Notes: generated from the letters alone by a model not told the origin. Positions 6,223-12,403 are shown, counted from the stretch's first letter. The stretch is DNA of 16,751 nucleotides from Clostridiales bacterium (GCA_019423635.1 JAHZBA010000044.1:1-16751), one strand, 5' to 3'. Numbers and translations are program-made.

Positions 6223-6267
6223 GGCCAGCCTCTCTTGGCCTGTTGGGTTAATGCGCCACCTCGCGCC
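6223..6267 (+). repeat. 45-bp interspersed repeat R2, copy 1
   Basis: It matches the reverse complement of 8104-8148 at 40 of 45 positions by my alignment. It contains the stem TTGGCCT-GTT-GGGTTAA, which pairs fully only if G-U pairs are allowed. Confidence 0.8.
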
Positions 6268-6348
6268 TCACGGAAGACGGAGAAGGGGGGAACGGCGCGC
6301 CGAGTCGTCGCGCCCTACGAATGGGGTTGTTCGGACAGCTTTCCAGGA

Positions 6349-6375
6349 ACGGGCGATGAGGACATCGCCCCTACG
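6349..6375 (+). repeat. R1 repeat, single right arm
   Basis: 27 bases identical to 3277-3303, including the whole 23-bp arm. No matching left arm lies nearby. A different CG-rich arm ending CGCGCCCTACGA stands about 30 bp upstream (around 6309-6320). Confidence 0.85.
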
Positions 6376-6565
6376 AAAGGCCAGGGGAGCGCTTAGCGAA
6401 GCGGAAAGCGCGGAATTAGGAGTAGAGACCGTTCGATAAGCACCCAACAGCCTCCGCCGGAAGTCTCTTCACGCGGGGAAAGGGTTCTACAAGGACCTGG
6501 GTCCGGCGCGCGCCGGCAGGGGCCACCAAGTCTCTGCCCAAGCCGGGCGGGGACAACTCCCGCAT

Positions 6566-6599
6566 TGGCGAAATTTGACCAGGGGTCAAATTCTCGCCA
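6566..6599. repeat. 15-bp hairpin with one bulge
   Basis: TGGCGA (6566-6571) pairs with TCGCCA (6594-6599). AATTTGACC (6572-6580) pairs with GGTCAAATT (6584-6592). Only C6593 is bulged and the loop is AGG. Confidence 0.8.
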
Positions 6600-6636
6600 C
6601 CAGCGTCTTTTTCTCTTTTGGACCGTGCACGGCCCG

Positions 6637-6671
6637 TTTTCTCTTTTTCTGCGTCACAGAAAAAGAGAAAA
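6637..6671 (-). terminator. Perfect 15-bp inverted repeat, possible terminator of the transglutaminase gene
   Basis: TTTTCTCTTTTTCTG (6637-6651) and CAGAAAAAGAGAAAA (6657-6671) pair perfectly around CGTCA. It lies about 30 bp past the transglutaminase stop. The T-rich arm could serve as the U-tract in either direction, but the stem is AT-rich and therefore atypical for a strong terminator. A smaller GGTGC-AAA-GCACC hairpin (6677-6689) lies between it and the stop codon. Confidence 0.5.
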
Positions 6672-6697
6672 TGGGGGGTGCAAAGCACCAGCCATCT

Positions 6698-7999
6698 TCA
6701 TGGCTGCCACCCCCACACCGTCCCGGTGGCCTCCGGTACGCCGTCCTCCTCCCACTGGTGGTCATTGTCCCGCAAAAAGGCGCTGGTCACATTGAAATAC
6801 CGGTGCGCCGTCTCCTCTGAGACCGGGATCTTTGTGGAGGGGTCGTCCCAGGTCACGTCCACCCCGTACCACGCCCCGTCCAGCTGTACCAGGTTCCACG
6901 CGTGGTCCGCAGTGCCGCTGTGGGCGGTGCCCTCCACCGTGATGCACTCCACGCCCAAGAGATCCATGAAGAGCTGGAAGGTGGAGGCGTAGCCCAGGCA
7001 GATGCCCGTCTTCTCCACCAGAAAGCCGTAGGGGTTGTCGTTGTCCTGGCCGGCCTGCTCCTGGGGAAGATGGCTCAGCGTCCCGTGGTCATACTGTCCC
7101 CACGCCAGCATCCAGTCATGGATGGCCAGCTCCTTTTCGTATTCGTTCATCTCCCCGGTGACCGCCTCATCCAGGGCGGCCCTTGCAGCCTCCAGCACCG
7201 CCTGGCTCTTCCCGGACAGGCCGCTGGCGTCGCCGCTGCGCCAGGCCGCCAGCACCGCCTCGCGGTCGTAGTCCCCGGCGGGCTGAGAGGGAGGGGTCTC
7301 CTGCGCCGCCGGCTCCGGGGGCTGCGGCGCCTCCGGGGCGGCAGAGGGCTCCGCCGGGGCGGAGGCGGGGAGCTCCTCCGGCGCCTCCGGGCTCCGGGGT
7401 GTCTCCGGCGTTTGTTCGGGAGGGGCGGGCGTCTGGGGCAGGGGCTCCCCGGGAACCGGCTCCGCAGCCGCCGGAGGCGGTGGGGCGTCCGGACCGAAAT
7501 ACCGCAGAAGCTCCTCCCGGGCCGCCTCCGGCGCGGGGCACAGCAGCAGCGCCGCCCAGCGGCCCTGGAGCACCACCAGGCCCTCCTCCACCAGCGCCGC
7601 CTGCTCCGGCAGGTACCCGGTGAAGTCCCCGGCCCTGTGTTCCTGATAGGCCAGCAGGGCCGTCTCCGCCGCCTCCATGTCCGCCTCCTCCGTGAGGTGC
7701 AGAATGGCCAGCTCCACGGCCTCCGTGCCGGAGGCACAGCAGAGGATTCCGTCTGCCACCTCCTCCGGGGCCAGCTGATAGTAGGCAGTCAGGTACTCCC
7801 CGAAGCCCTCGTCCTCCGGAGTCAAAGACTCCAGGGCCGGCAGCGTCTCCGTCTGCGCCAGGCGCTGCTTCACGGCCTCCATCAGCTCCGATGGCGTGCA
7901 GGCGGTCTCCGCCTCCGCGGAGATGGCGGCCTCCCCGCCGCCGCAGGCGCTCAGCAGCAGGCAAAGCGCCGCTGCAAACAATCCGACAGTTCGTCTCAT
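6698..7999 (-). CDS. Lipoprotein: DUF4358-like domain, Pro-rich linker, transglutaminase domain
   Basis: A 433-residue surface lipoprotein. The signal peptide ends in lipobox LLSAC, with Cys19 lipidated. Residues about 35-168 fit the DUF4358 pattern (an early FGEYLTAYY-type segment, a central acidic ELAILHL stretch, then LPEQAALVEEGLVVLQGRWAALLL split over about 130-153). A Pro/Ala/Glu linker spans about 171-242. The C-terminal transglutaminase-like domain has Cys334 (GICLGYA), His366 (DHAWN) and Asp381 (VDVTWDD) as a complete triad. Such domains act as cysteine proteases or cross-linking enzymes; the substrate is unknown. The start at 7999 is preceded by AGGAGGACCT and supersedes a longer frame. 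It is monocistronic, divergent from rpiB. Confidence 0.87.
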   Translation of the reverse strand: MRRTVGLFAAALCLLLSACGGGEAAISAEAETACTPSELMEAVKQRLAQTETLPALESLTPEDEGFGEYLTAYYQLAPEEVADGILCCASGTEAVELAILHLTEEADMEAAETALLAYQEHRAGDFTGYLPEQAALVEEGLVVLQGRWAALLLCPAPEAAREELLRYFGPDAPPPPAAAEPVPGEPLPQTPAPPEQTPETPRSPEAPEELPASAPAEPSAAPEAPQPPEPAAQETPPSQPAGDYDREAVLAAWRSGDASGLSGKSQAVLEAARAALDEAVTGEMNEYEKELAIHDWMLAWGQYDHGTLSHLPQEQAGQDNDNPYGFLVEKTGICLGYASTFQLFMDLLGVECITVEGTAHSGTADHAWNLVQLDGAWYGVDVTWDDPSTKIPVSEETAHRYFNVTSAFLRDNDHQWEEDGVPEATGTVWGWQP

Positions 8000-8018
8000 A
8001 GGTCCTCCTGTGGCTCTG

Positions 8019-8038
8019 CGGGGACCCGCCGGTCCCCG
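8019..8038 (-). promoter_or_regulatory. GC-rich hairpin in the transglutaminase 5' leader
   Basis: CGGGGACC (8019-8026) pairs with GGTCCCCG (8031-8038), an 8-bp stem with a 4-base loop. It ends about 8 bp upstream of the AGGAGGACCT ribosome site. Whether it affects expression is unknown. Confidence 0.5.
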
Positions 8039-8103
8039 GTACTCTACACCTGATACACTACACGAAAACAGCGCGTCCTGCAAGCCCCGGACCTGTTTTG
8101 CAG

Positions 8104-8148
8104 GGCGCGAGGAGGTGCATTGGCCCAACGGGCCAAGAGAGGCTGGCC
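8104..8148 (-). repeat. 45-bp interspersed repeat R2, copy 2 (inverted)
   Basis: Inverted relative to copy 1 at 6223-6267, with 5 differences in 45. Here the internal stem TTGGCCC-AAC-GGGCCAA is fully Watson-Crick paired. Confidence 0.8.
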
Positions 8149-8301
8149 GGGGTCATTGTGCCCTACAGATCAAATTTGCGAGACAGGCGTGCCGTCCCGG
8201 GCGGGCATACAGGTCCGTTCCTATGCAGGATTGCCAAAACAGGATAGAAATTTTGTACAGAACCTGCCAGGGCGAACCGGTGGAAAGTTCCGGGAGAGCT
8301 G

Positions 8302-8310
8302 TGGTAAAAT
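8302..8310 (+). promoter_or_regulatory. Candidate extended -10 promoter of rpiB
   Basis: TGG followed by TAAAAT (8305-8310), with no recognisable -35 at 17 bp. The same TGG extension precedes the -10 boxes of mutY and the GyrB-like gene. It would give a leader of about 120 nt. Confidence 0.4.
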
Positions 8311-8435
8311 AAAATATCCGCCGCCTTTGGCCGGTTCACTTCCGGCTGGAGGAAGCGCGGCGCCCTGCCTGCGCAGGATACGCCGTAACCTGGAAAAGCG
8401 GATGGAATTCCATCTGACGCAAGGAGGACGTTTCT

Positions 8436-8894
8436 ATGAAAATCGGTTTTGGCTGTGACCACACCGCCGTGGAGCTGAAAAAGGCCCTGATGGAGCATCT
8501 GACGGAGCGGGGCTTCACCTGTGTGGATTTCGGGGCCATGGACCCCGCCGAGAGGGTGGACTACCCCGACAAGGGCCAGGCGGTGGCGGAGGCCCTGATC
8601 CGGGGCGAGGTGGACAAAGGCGTGCTGCTCTGCGGCACCGGCATCGGCATCTCCCTGGCCGCCAACAAGGTGCCCGGCATCCGGGCGGCGGTGTGCAGCG
8701 AGCCCTACTCCGCCCGCATGGCGGCGCTGCACAACAACGCCAACATCATCGCCATGGGGGCCCGGGTGGTGGGCACGGAGCTGGCGAAGATGATTGTGGA
8801 CACCTTCTTTGACACGGAGTTCGAGGGCGGACGCCACGCCCGGCGGGTGGGGCTGATTTCGGACATTGAGAAGAAGTACAGCCGCGCCGACTGA
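8436..8894 (+). CDS. rpiB: Ribose-5-phosphate isomerase B
   Basis: A 152-residue RpiB, which interconverts ribose 5-phosphate and ribulose 5-phosphate in the pentose phosphate pathway. The active-site signature CGTGIGISLAANK begins at Cys66, the position of the catalytic Cys in family members. Asp8-His9 near the N-terminus, His99 in ALHNNANI and the Arg-rich GGRHARRV (131-138) bind sugar phosphate. The family also includes allose-phosphate and galactose-phosphate isomerase subunits, but full length and motifs favour RpiB. AAGGAGGA lies upstream of the ATG. It is a single-gene unit closed by a strong terminator. Confidence 0.95.
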   Translation: MKIGFGCDHTAVELKKALMEHLTERGFTCVDFGAMDPAERVDYPDKGQAVAEALIRGEVDKGVLLCGTGIGISLAANKVPGIRAAVCSEPYSARMAALHNNANIIAMGARVVGTELAKMIVDTFFDTEFEGGRHARRVGLISDIEKKYSRAD

Positions 8895-8925
8895 TCCGCC
8901 CGGATCAAACGGTCTCTCCCGCCCT

Positions 8926-8963
8926 CCGCCCGCTCCGGCCGCCGCCGGGGCGGGCGGTTCTTT
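8926..8963 (+). terminator. Rho-independent terminator of rpiB
   Basis: A 14-bp GC stem with one G-T pair: arms 8926-8939 and 8944-8957, with loop CGCC. It is followed by TTCTTT. It starts about 30 bp after the rpiB stop codon. Confidence 0.88.
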
Positions 8964-9021
8964 GCGCCGCCGGCGAGGTCTGCGGAGTGGAAACAGAGTT
9001 GAGCCTTCTTCGGAGCCGCAT

Positions 9022-9058
9022 AAAAAGGGGCCGCCCGACGCAGCGCGTCAAGCGGCCC
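9022..9058 (-). terminator. Minus-strand terminator without an annotated gene
   Basis: A 7-bp GC stem, a 2x2 internal loop and a 5-bp inner stem with loop GCT, then five T's on the minus strand. No minus-strand gene lies upstream of it, which is the main argument for a small RNA. Confidence 0.75.
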
Positions 9059-9085
9059 AAGCGGGTGGGATATTGGAAAGCTTCC
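9022..9085 (-). ncRNA. Candidate orphan small RNA, about 64 nt
   Basis: Between two plus-strand genes the minus strand carries a complete small unit. The promoter is TTTACA (9121-9116), an 18-bp spacer, TGC and then TACGAT (9097-9092). The predicted start is near 9085. The terminator stem pairs GGGCCGC (9028-9034) with GCGGCCC (9052-9058) and an inner GACGC with GCGTC, followed by TTTTT (9026-9022). The RNA would begin with a small GGAA/TTCC hairpin, followed by a pyrimidine-rich single-stranded linker with CCCACCC that could pair with ribosome sites. No start codon is seen. Existence of the RNA is inferred. Confidence 0.45.
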
Positions 9086-9091
9086 TGGATT

Positions 9092-9121
9092 ATCGTAGCA
9101 CACGGAGCCCCCTTTTGTAAA
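9092..9121 (-). promoter_or_regulatory. Candidate promoter of the orphan small RNA
   Basis: -35 TTTACA (5 of 6 matches), an 18-bp spacer, and extended -10 TGC-TACGAT (4 of 6 plus the TG). Confidence 0.5.
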
Positions 9122-9202
9122 TAGGAGCTTTTGTCGAAGGGCATCTTCTTTTGGGGAATCCTGGAAGCCCTGAAGAAATTGTTGAATGTGTGCAGATTTT
9201 AC

Positions 9203-9231
9203 TATACAACCGGAAAGATATGTGCTATACT
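9203..9231 (+). promoter_or_regulatory. Promoter of hpf
   Basis: -35 TATACA (9203-9208), a 17-bp spacer and -10 TATACT (9226-9231), which is preceded by TGC. The predicted start near 9238 gives a leader of about 44 nt. That leader contains the hairpin GAGGAGG (9240-9246) / CCTCCTC (9253-9259), just upstream of ribosome site AAAGGAG (9267-9273). Confidence 0.62.
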
Positions 9232-9281
9232 GTACAAAAGAGGAGGGCAGTGCCTCCTCCCCCACGAAAGGAGCGATCACC

Positions 9282-9830
9282 ATGAAGTTTACCTACACCT
9301 GCAAGAAAGTCTCTCTCAACGACTCCATCAAGAGCTACGCTGAAAAGAAAATCTCCAAGCTGGAGCGGTATCTCCGGGGGGAGAACGCCACGGCGGCTGT
9401 GACATTTTCTGTGGAGAAGGACCACTTGTGCACGGTGGAGATTACCATCCGGGATGGCGGCACGCTGCTGCGGGCCCAGACCCAGGCGCCGGATGGGGAT
9501 ATGCGCAGCGCTGTGGATTCCGCGGTGGGCTATATTGAGCGGCAGATCCTGAAGAACAAGACCCGCCTGTCCAAGCGCCTGCGCAGCGAGGGCTTCCCGC
9601 CTCCGGCTCCCTCCGACGACTTCGAGATTGCCGAGGAGAAGGAGTTTGAGATCGTCCGGACCAAGCGCTTCTCCGTGAAGCCCATGAGCCCGGAGGAGGC
9701 GATCCTCCAGATGAATCTGCTGGACCACGACTTCTTCGTCTTCCGCAGCAGCGAGGACGACAGCCTCTGCATTGTGTATCAGCGCAAGAACGGGGGCTAT
9801 GGCCTGATTGTGACGGATGAGGAGGAGTGA
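9282..9830 (+). CDS. hpf: Ribosome hibernation-promoting factor, long form
   Basis: A 182-residue long-form HPF (RaiA/YfiA family), which pairs 70S ribosomes into inactive 100S dimers in stationary phase. The N-terminal RNA-binding domain (about 1-95) has the usual beta-alpha-beta pattern and a basic patch (KNKTRLSKRLR, 91-101). A linker (about 103-122) leads to the C-terminal dimerisation domain (about 125-182), with KPMSPEEAILQMNLLDHDFFVFR, here split over 133-155, and a final YGLIV strand. The ATG at 9282 with AAAGGAG upstream is preferred over a longer frame that would begin before the promoter. It is monogenic, with its own promoter and a strong terminator. Confidence 0.95.
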   Translation: MKFTYTCKKVSLNDSIKSYAEKKISKLERYLRGENATAAVTFSVEKDHLCTVEITIRDGGTLLRAQTQAPDGDMRSAVDSAVGYIERQILKNKTRLSKRLRSEGFPPPAPSDDFEIAEEKEFEIVRTKRFSVKPMSPEEAILQMNLLDHDFFVFRSSEDDSLCIVYQRKNGGYGLIVTDEEE

Positions 9831-9872
9831 GGCGCTCCGGGTCCGGTTATGAATACAAGTTTTAATAAGATT

Positions 9873-9905
9873 CCCCCAGGGCCGCAGGGCCCTGGGGGCT
9901 TTTTG
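9873..9905 (+). terminator. Rho-independent terminator of hpf
   Basis: CCCCCAGGGCC (9873-9883) pairs with GGCCCTGGGGG (9888-9898) around GCAG, followed by CTTTTTG. It is about 42 bp after the hpf stop. Confidence 0.93.
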
Positions 9906-10055
9906 TGTGTCCCGATTTACTTTTGTGTGTTTGAATGGGCTGGATGCCTTGCATTTCAGTGGGCGGGTAGATGGTAAACACATGAATGGAAATTGGGGGG
10001 TGTATTGGGGAGTTTTTTGGGCTGCCGCCTGCGGCGGGACGCCTTCGGATGTTTG

Positions 10056-10137
10056 CCGGGGCGTTGCCCCGGAAACTTTGCAGGGGCTCTGCCCCTGCAC
10101 CCCGCAAGCCTTTGAAAAGGCTTGAGCGAAACTTTTT
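10056..10137 (-). repeat. Multi-hairpin repeat R3, copy A
   Basis: Three consecutive hairpins: CCGGGGC-GTT-GCCCCGG (10056-10072), CAGGGGC-TCT-GCCCCTG (10081-10097) and an AAGCCTT/AAGGCTT stem (10105-10122). They are followed by CGAAACTTTTT. The segment 10076-10137 matches 12650-12711 with one difference in 62. In minus-strand sense it begins soon after the stop codon of the zinc-ribbon gene. Confidence 0.85.
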
Positions 10138-10154
10138 TCTGCGCTTCGCGCGCC

Positions 10155-10376
10155 TTAGCGGAAAGCCTGGCGCAGAGCTTCCCGCTCTGTCGGGGTCTCC
10201 ACCCAGTTCTCCACATACCCGCAGCTGCAGCATACATATCGGATCACTGGGATCTTCCCCAGCAGCGTGAGCTGTGTAGTGTAGATGTTGTTCCCGCTGG
10301 CATAGCGGCCGGGACGGTCCGGTATCCGGAGGATCTCCCGGCCTCCGCACTTGGGACAGCAGTGTCCGTTCCTCAT
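10155..10376 (-). CDS. Small zinc-ribbon protein
   Basis: A 73-residue protein with two CxxC knuckles: C7/C10 (CCPKCGG) and C49/C52 (CCSCGY). They are separated by about 38 residues, as in small zinc ribbons. Similar short proteins often begin with CPKCGG followed by a variable loop and YVCCxCGY. No enzymatic role can be read. It is the last gene of the GntR-ABC operon: its ATG is 3 nt after the permease stop, with GAGAGGTGA as ribosome site. It may be a passenger or an accessory factor for the transporter. Confidence 0.75.
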   Translation of the reverse strand: MRNGHCCPKCGGREILRIPDRPGRYASGNNIYTTQLTLLGKIPVIRYVCCSCGYVENWVETPTEREALRQAFR

Positions 10377-10379
10377 CGC

Positions 10380-10988
10380 TCACCTCTCAATCCGATACAG
10401 CCGCATGGACAGCGGGATGGAGACCGCCGTCAGCACCAGGGCCGCCAGGGGCAGCAGGACCAGCACCGGCCCGGGGATGGAGAGACCGCCCGTGCCGTCG
10501 GAGACCGCCACCCCGGCGAGGGCTCCCCCGCCGACGCATACCAGGAAGATCATCAAAAACATGGTCATCCGCCCCTTCTCCACGCCGAAACGGATCATCA
10601 GGGGCAGCGTGATACTGAGCACGCAGACGCTCCCGCAAAAGCCCAGCAGGATGTTGACCAGGGACCCGCCTTCCAGCGGAAACCCCGCGAAACTGATTAC
10701 GGTCTGGGCGACTAGGGCGAAGAGCCCCGCCGCGCCTGCGCACAGCCAGCCCAGCACGTATTTGCTCAGCACCAGGTCCCGGGTGGAGTAGGGCATCATG
10801 GCGGCCATCTGATCCCACTTGCACCGCTCGTCGTAGGCCATGGCGGTGTAGGGCAGCATGGCCGCCCAGATCACGATGAACACACTGCCGAAGGCCCCGT
10901 TGCCAAAGGCGATTACCAGCAGGACAAGGATAAAAATCCGCATCTGCTTCCACAGCACATAGAAATCCTTTAAGAGCAATGCTTTCAT
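10380..10988 (-). CDS. ABC-2 type transporter permease
   Basis: A 202-residue integral membrane protein with about six hydrophobic segments. It opens with MKALLLKDFYVLWKQMR, the typical start of small ABC-2 permeases, then a first helix (about 19-45), a cytoplasmic YDERCKWDQMAAMMPYST loop and helices to the end. It would pair with the ATPase encoded just upstream, as a homodimer or with another permease not seen here. I chose the ATG at 10988 (AAAGGAG upstream, ATGA overlap with the ATPase stop) over a longer frame that reads back through the ATPase gene. Such units usually export lipids or peptides or protect against cell-wall antibiotics; the substrate is unknown. Confidence 0.88.
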   Translation of the reverse strand: MKALLLKDFYVLWKQMRIFILVLLVIAFGNGAFGSVFIVIWAAMLPYTAMAYDERCKWDQMAAMMPYSTRDLVLSKYVLGWLCAGAAGLFALVAQTVISFAGFPLEGGSLVNILLGFCGSVCVLSITLPLMIRFGVEKGRMTMFLMIFLVCVGGGALAGVAVSDGTGGLSIPGPVLVLLPLAALVLTAVSIPLSMRLYRIER

Positions 10989-11839
10989 CCGTTTTTCGCT
11001 CCTTTCACCATAAAGAGAATGATGTCCTCCACCGTGGGCCGCTCCATCTGGAACCCCGCCGGGGCCAGGTCCCGCCGGACCAGCGCCCGGACGCCGCCGT
11101 AGCCGTTGGGCTCCCGGGCCACAATGGCCGCCGGGTCCAGACACTCCAGCTGCTCCACGGAGTCCGTGAAGATTCCGTAGGTCTCCAGCAGCCGGTCCTT
11201 CTCGTCGCACAGCAGCAGCCGTCCCTGGTGCAAAAAGGCGATATAGTCGCACAGCTTTTCCAGGTCACTCAGAATATGGGAGGAGATCAGAATGGAGTGG
11301 TCCTCCTCCCGGGTGAACTCGTTGAAGAGGTCCAGCACCTCGTCCCGGACGATGGGGTCCAGCCCGGCGGTGGCCTCGTCCAGGATCAGGAGTTTTGGCT
11401 GGTGGCTCAGGGCCACGGCAATGGCCAGCTTCATCTTCATACCCCGGGAGAAGTCCTTAAAGGGCTTTCTGTCCGGCAGGTCGAAGCGGCGCAGATACTT
11501 CTGATACAGCCCCGCGTCCCAGCGGCGGTAGGTCCCCGCCATGATCTTCCCCACCTGGCCGGCGTTGAGGGTCTCCGGGAAGTAGGCCTCGTCCAGCACC
11601 ACGCCCACATCCTCCTTCACGGCCCGGAACTCCGGACTGGCGGGGTCCACCCCCAGAACTCTGGCGCTGCCGCCGTCAGGCCGCAGGGCGTTCATCAAAA
11701 GGCGGATGGTGGTGGACTTTCCGGCGCCGTTCTCCCCCACCAGGCCGCAGATGGTGCCGCAGGGCACCGTCAGGCTCAGATCCTGGATGGCGAACTCGCC
11801 GAAGGACTTGTGAATATGGGACAATTCGATGGCATTCAT
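10985..11839 (-). CDS. ABC transporter ATPase, YtrB/BcrA-like
   Basis: A 284-residue ATPase. Walker A GENGAGKST is at 35-43, the signature is FSRGMKMKLA (about 130-139, SRGMK in place of LSGGQ), Walker B LLILDEA is at 150-156 and the H-loop His is at 188. The degenerate signature and the C-terminal extension (about 215-284) are typical of the YtrB/CcmA type that works with ABC-2 permeases. ATGA overlaps on both sides (GntR gene before, permease after) show strict coupling. The GntR-YtrB-permease order resembles the ytr operon of Bacillus, which responds to lipid-II-binding antibiotics, but that role is by analogy only. Confidence 0.92.
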   Translation of the reverse strand: MNAIELSHIHKSFGEFAIQDLSLTVPCGTICGLVGENGAGKSTTIRLLMNALRPDGGSARVLGVDPASPEFRAVKEDVGVVLDEAYFPETLNAGQVGKIMAGTYRRWDAGLYQKYLRRFDLPDRKPFKDFSRGMKMKLAIAVALSHQPKLLILDEATAGLDPIVRDEVLDLFNEFTREEDHSILISSHILSDLEKLCDYIAFLHQGRLLLCDEKDRLLETYGIFTDSVEQLECLDPAAIVAREPNGYGGVRALVRRDLAPAGFQMERPTVEDIILFMVKGAKNG

Positions 11840-12216
11840 AGGGCTTCCTCCTCAAACAAGACAGTCAGCATCTCCCGCAGCTCCTCCGGCGTCACGCCGC
11901 AGACGCGGGCCAGCTCCGCCGCGGCGGAGAGGTGGTCCTCCAGCTCCTTCAGGCGCTGCTCCCGGATCAGGTCCAGGTTCTTCTCCGCCACAAAGCAGCC
12001 CTTCCCGGCCACCGTATACAGGAAGCCTTCGGCCTCCAGCTCGTCATAGGCGCGTTTTGTGGTGATGACGGAGATTTTCAGGTCCTTGGCCAGGGCGCGG
12101 ATGGAGGGAAGGGGCTCCCCGGGCTGGAGGGCGCCGGAGATGATCTGGGCTTTGATCTGGGCGCAGATCTGGTCGTAGATGGGTTGGTTGGTGGTATTGC
12201 GGATGATGAGTTCCAT
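11836..12216 (-). CDS. GntR-family repressor, YtrA subfamily
   Basis: A 126-residue regulator. The winged helix-turn-helix covers about 10-77: QPIYDQICAQIKAQIISG, LPSIRALAKDL, then VITTKRAYDELEAEGF and a GKGCFV wing. A short helical tail of about 50 residues follows, as in the YtrA subfamily, with no large effector domain. The short form usually dimerises through the tail and represses its own ABC transporter operon. The start at 12216 has AGGAGTGA upstream; a longer frame to 12276 would run through the promoter. It leads a four-gene operon and its promoter carries an 18-bp palindrome. Confidence 0.92.
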   Translation of the reverse strand: MELIIRNTTNQPIYDQICAQIKAQIISGALQPGEPLPSIRALAKDLKISVITTKRAYDELEAEGFLYTVAGKGCFVAEKNLDLIREQRLKELEDHLSAAAELARVCGVTPEELREMLTVLFEEEAL

Positions 12217-12234
12217 GGAAGTCACTCCTGTTCG

Positions 12235-12252
12235 TACTGTACATGTACAGTA
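12235..12252. promoter_or_regulatory. 18-bp palindromic operator of the GntR-ABC operon
   Basis: TACTGTACATGTACAGTA is a perfect palindrome that overlaps the -10 box and the start region, ideal for repression by the first gene's product. Extra half-sites follow: ACAGTA recurs at 12257-12262, and CTGTTC (12228-12233) and GAACAG (12263-12268) flank the region symmetrically. Confidence 0.82.
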
Positions 12253-12276
12253 TACACAGTATGAACAGTTTGTCAA
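12249..12276 (-). promoter_or_regulatory. Promoter of the GntR-ABC operon
   Basis: -35 TTGACA (12276-12271), a 16-bp spacer and -10 TATACT (12254-12249) on the minus strand. The predicted start lies inside the operator, with a leader of about 25 nt. Confidence 0.83.
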
Positions 12277-12319
12277 GGGGGATACGGGAAAAATTTTTGG
12301 AAGGGGCGCGGAGCGCAGG

Positions 12320-12403
12320 AAAAAGTTTCGTCCACCTTTTCAAAGGTGGCGGGGTGCAGGGGCAGAGCCCCTGCGGGAATTCCGCTGCAAAGCAGCGGAA
12401 TTC
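12320..12403 (+). repeat. Multi-hairpin repeat R3, copy C (inverted relative to A and B)
   Basis: AAAAAGTTTCG (12320-12330) leads into a CCACCTT/AAGGTGG stem, then the constant GCAGGGGC-AGA-GCCCCTGC hairpin, then a different 12-bp perfect stem (12377-12388 with 12392-12403, loop AAA). The first stem differs from copies A and B by paired changes. Confidence 0.82.

Larger units (their letters stand above)
6041..6697. other. 657-bp gene-free mosaic of repeats and hairpins
   Basis: No credible gene. It contains a CCTCTCCC/GGGAGAGG hairpin (6126-6144), a 45-bp repeat also present at 8104-8148, one R1 arm (6349-6375), a 15-bp stem at 6566-6599 and a perfect 15-bp stem at 6637-6671. Open frames here cross these palindromes and lack ribosome sites. 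Confidence 0.75.
8000..8435. other. Divergent intergenic region between the transglutaminase gene and rpiB
   Basis: It contains a GC hairpin in the transglutaminase leader (8019-8038), repeat R2 copy 2 (8104-8148) and a candidate rpiB promoter. I found no convincing promoter for the minus-strand gene. Confidence 0.6.
8895..9281. other. Intergenic region rpiB-hpf
   Basis: 387 bp holding the rpiB terminator, a minus-strand promoter-terminator unit (9022-9121) and the hpf promoter with its leader hairpin. No protein-coding frame is credible. Confidence 0.7.
9831..10154. other. Convergent intergenic region hpf / zinc-ribbon gene
   Basis: It contains the hpf terminator, about 125 bp of low-information GT-rich sequence, and multi-hairpin repeat R3 copy A. 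I see no gene. Confidence 0.65.

Noticed and set aside
6061..6439. Two plus-strand frames (111 and 78 codons) in the gap after the radical SAM gene
   Set aside because: They run through the repeats R2 and R1 and the CCTCTCCC hairpin, have no ribosome site and resemble no family.
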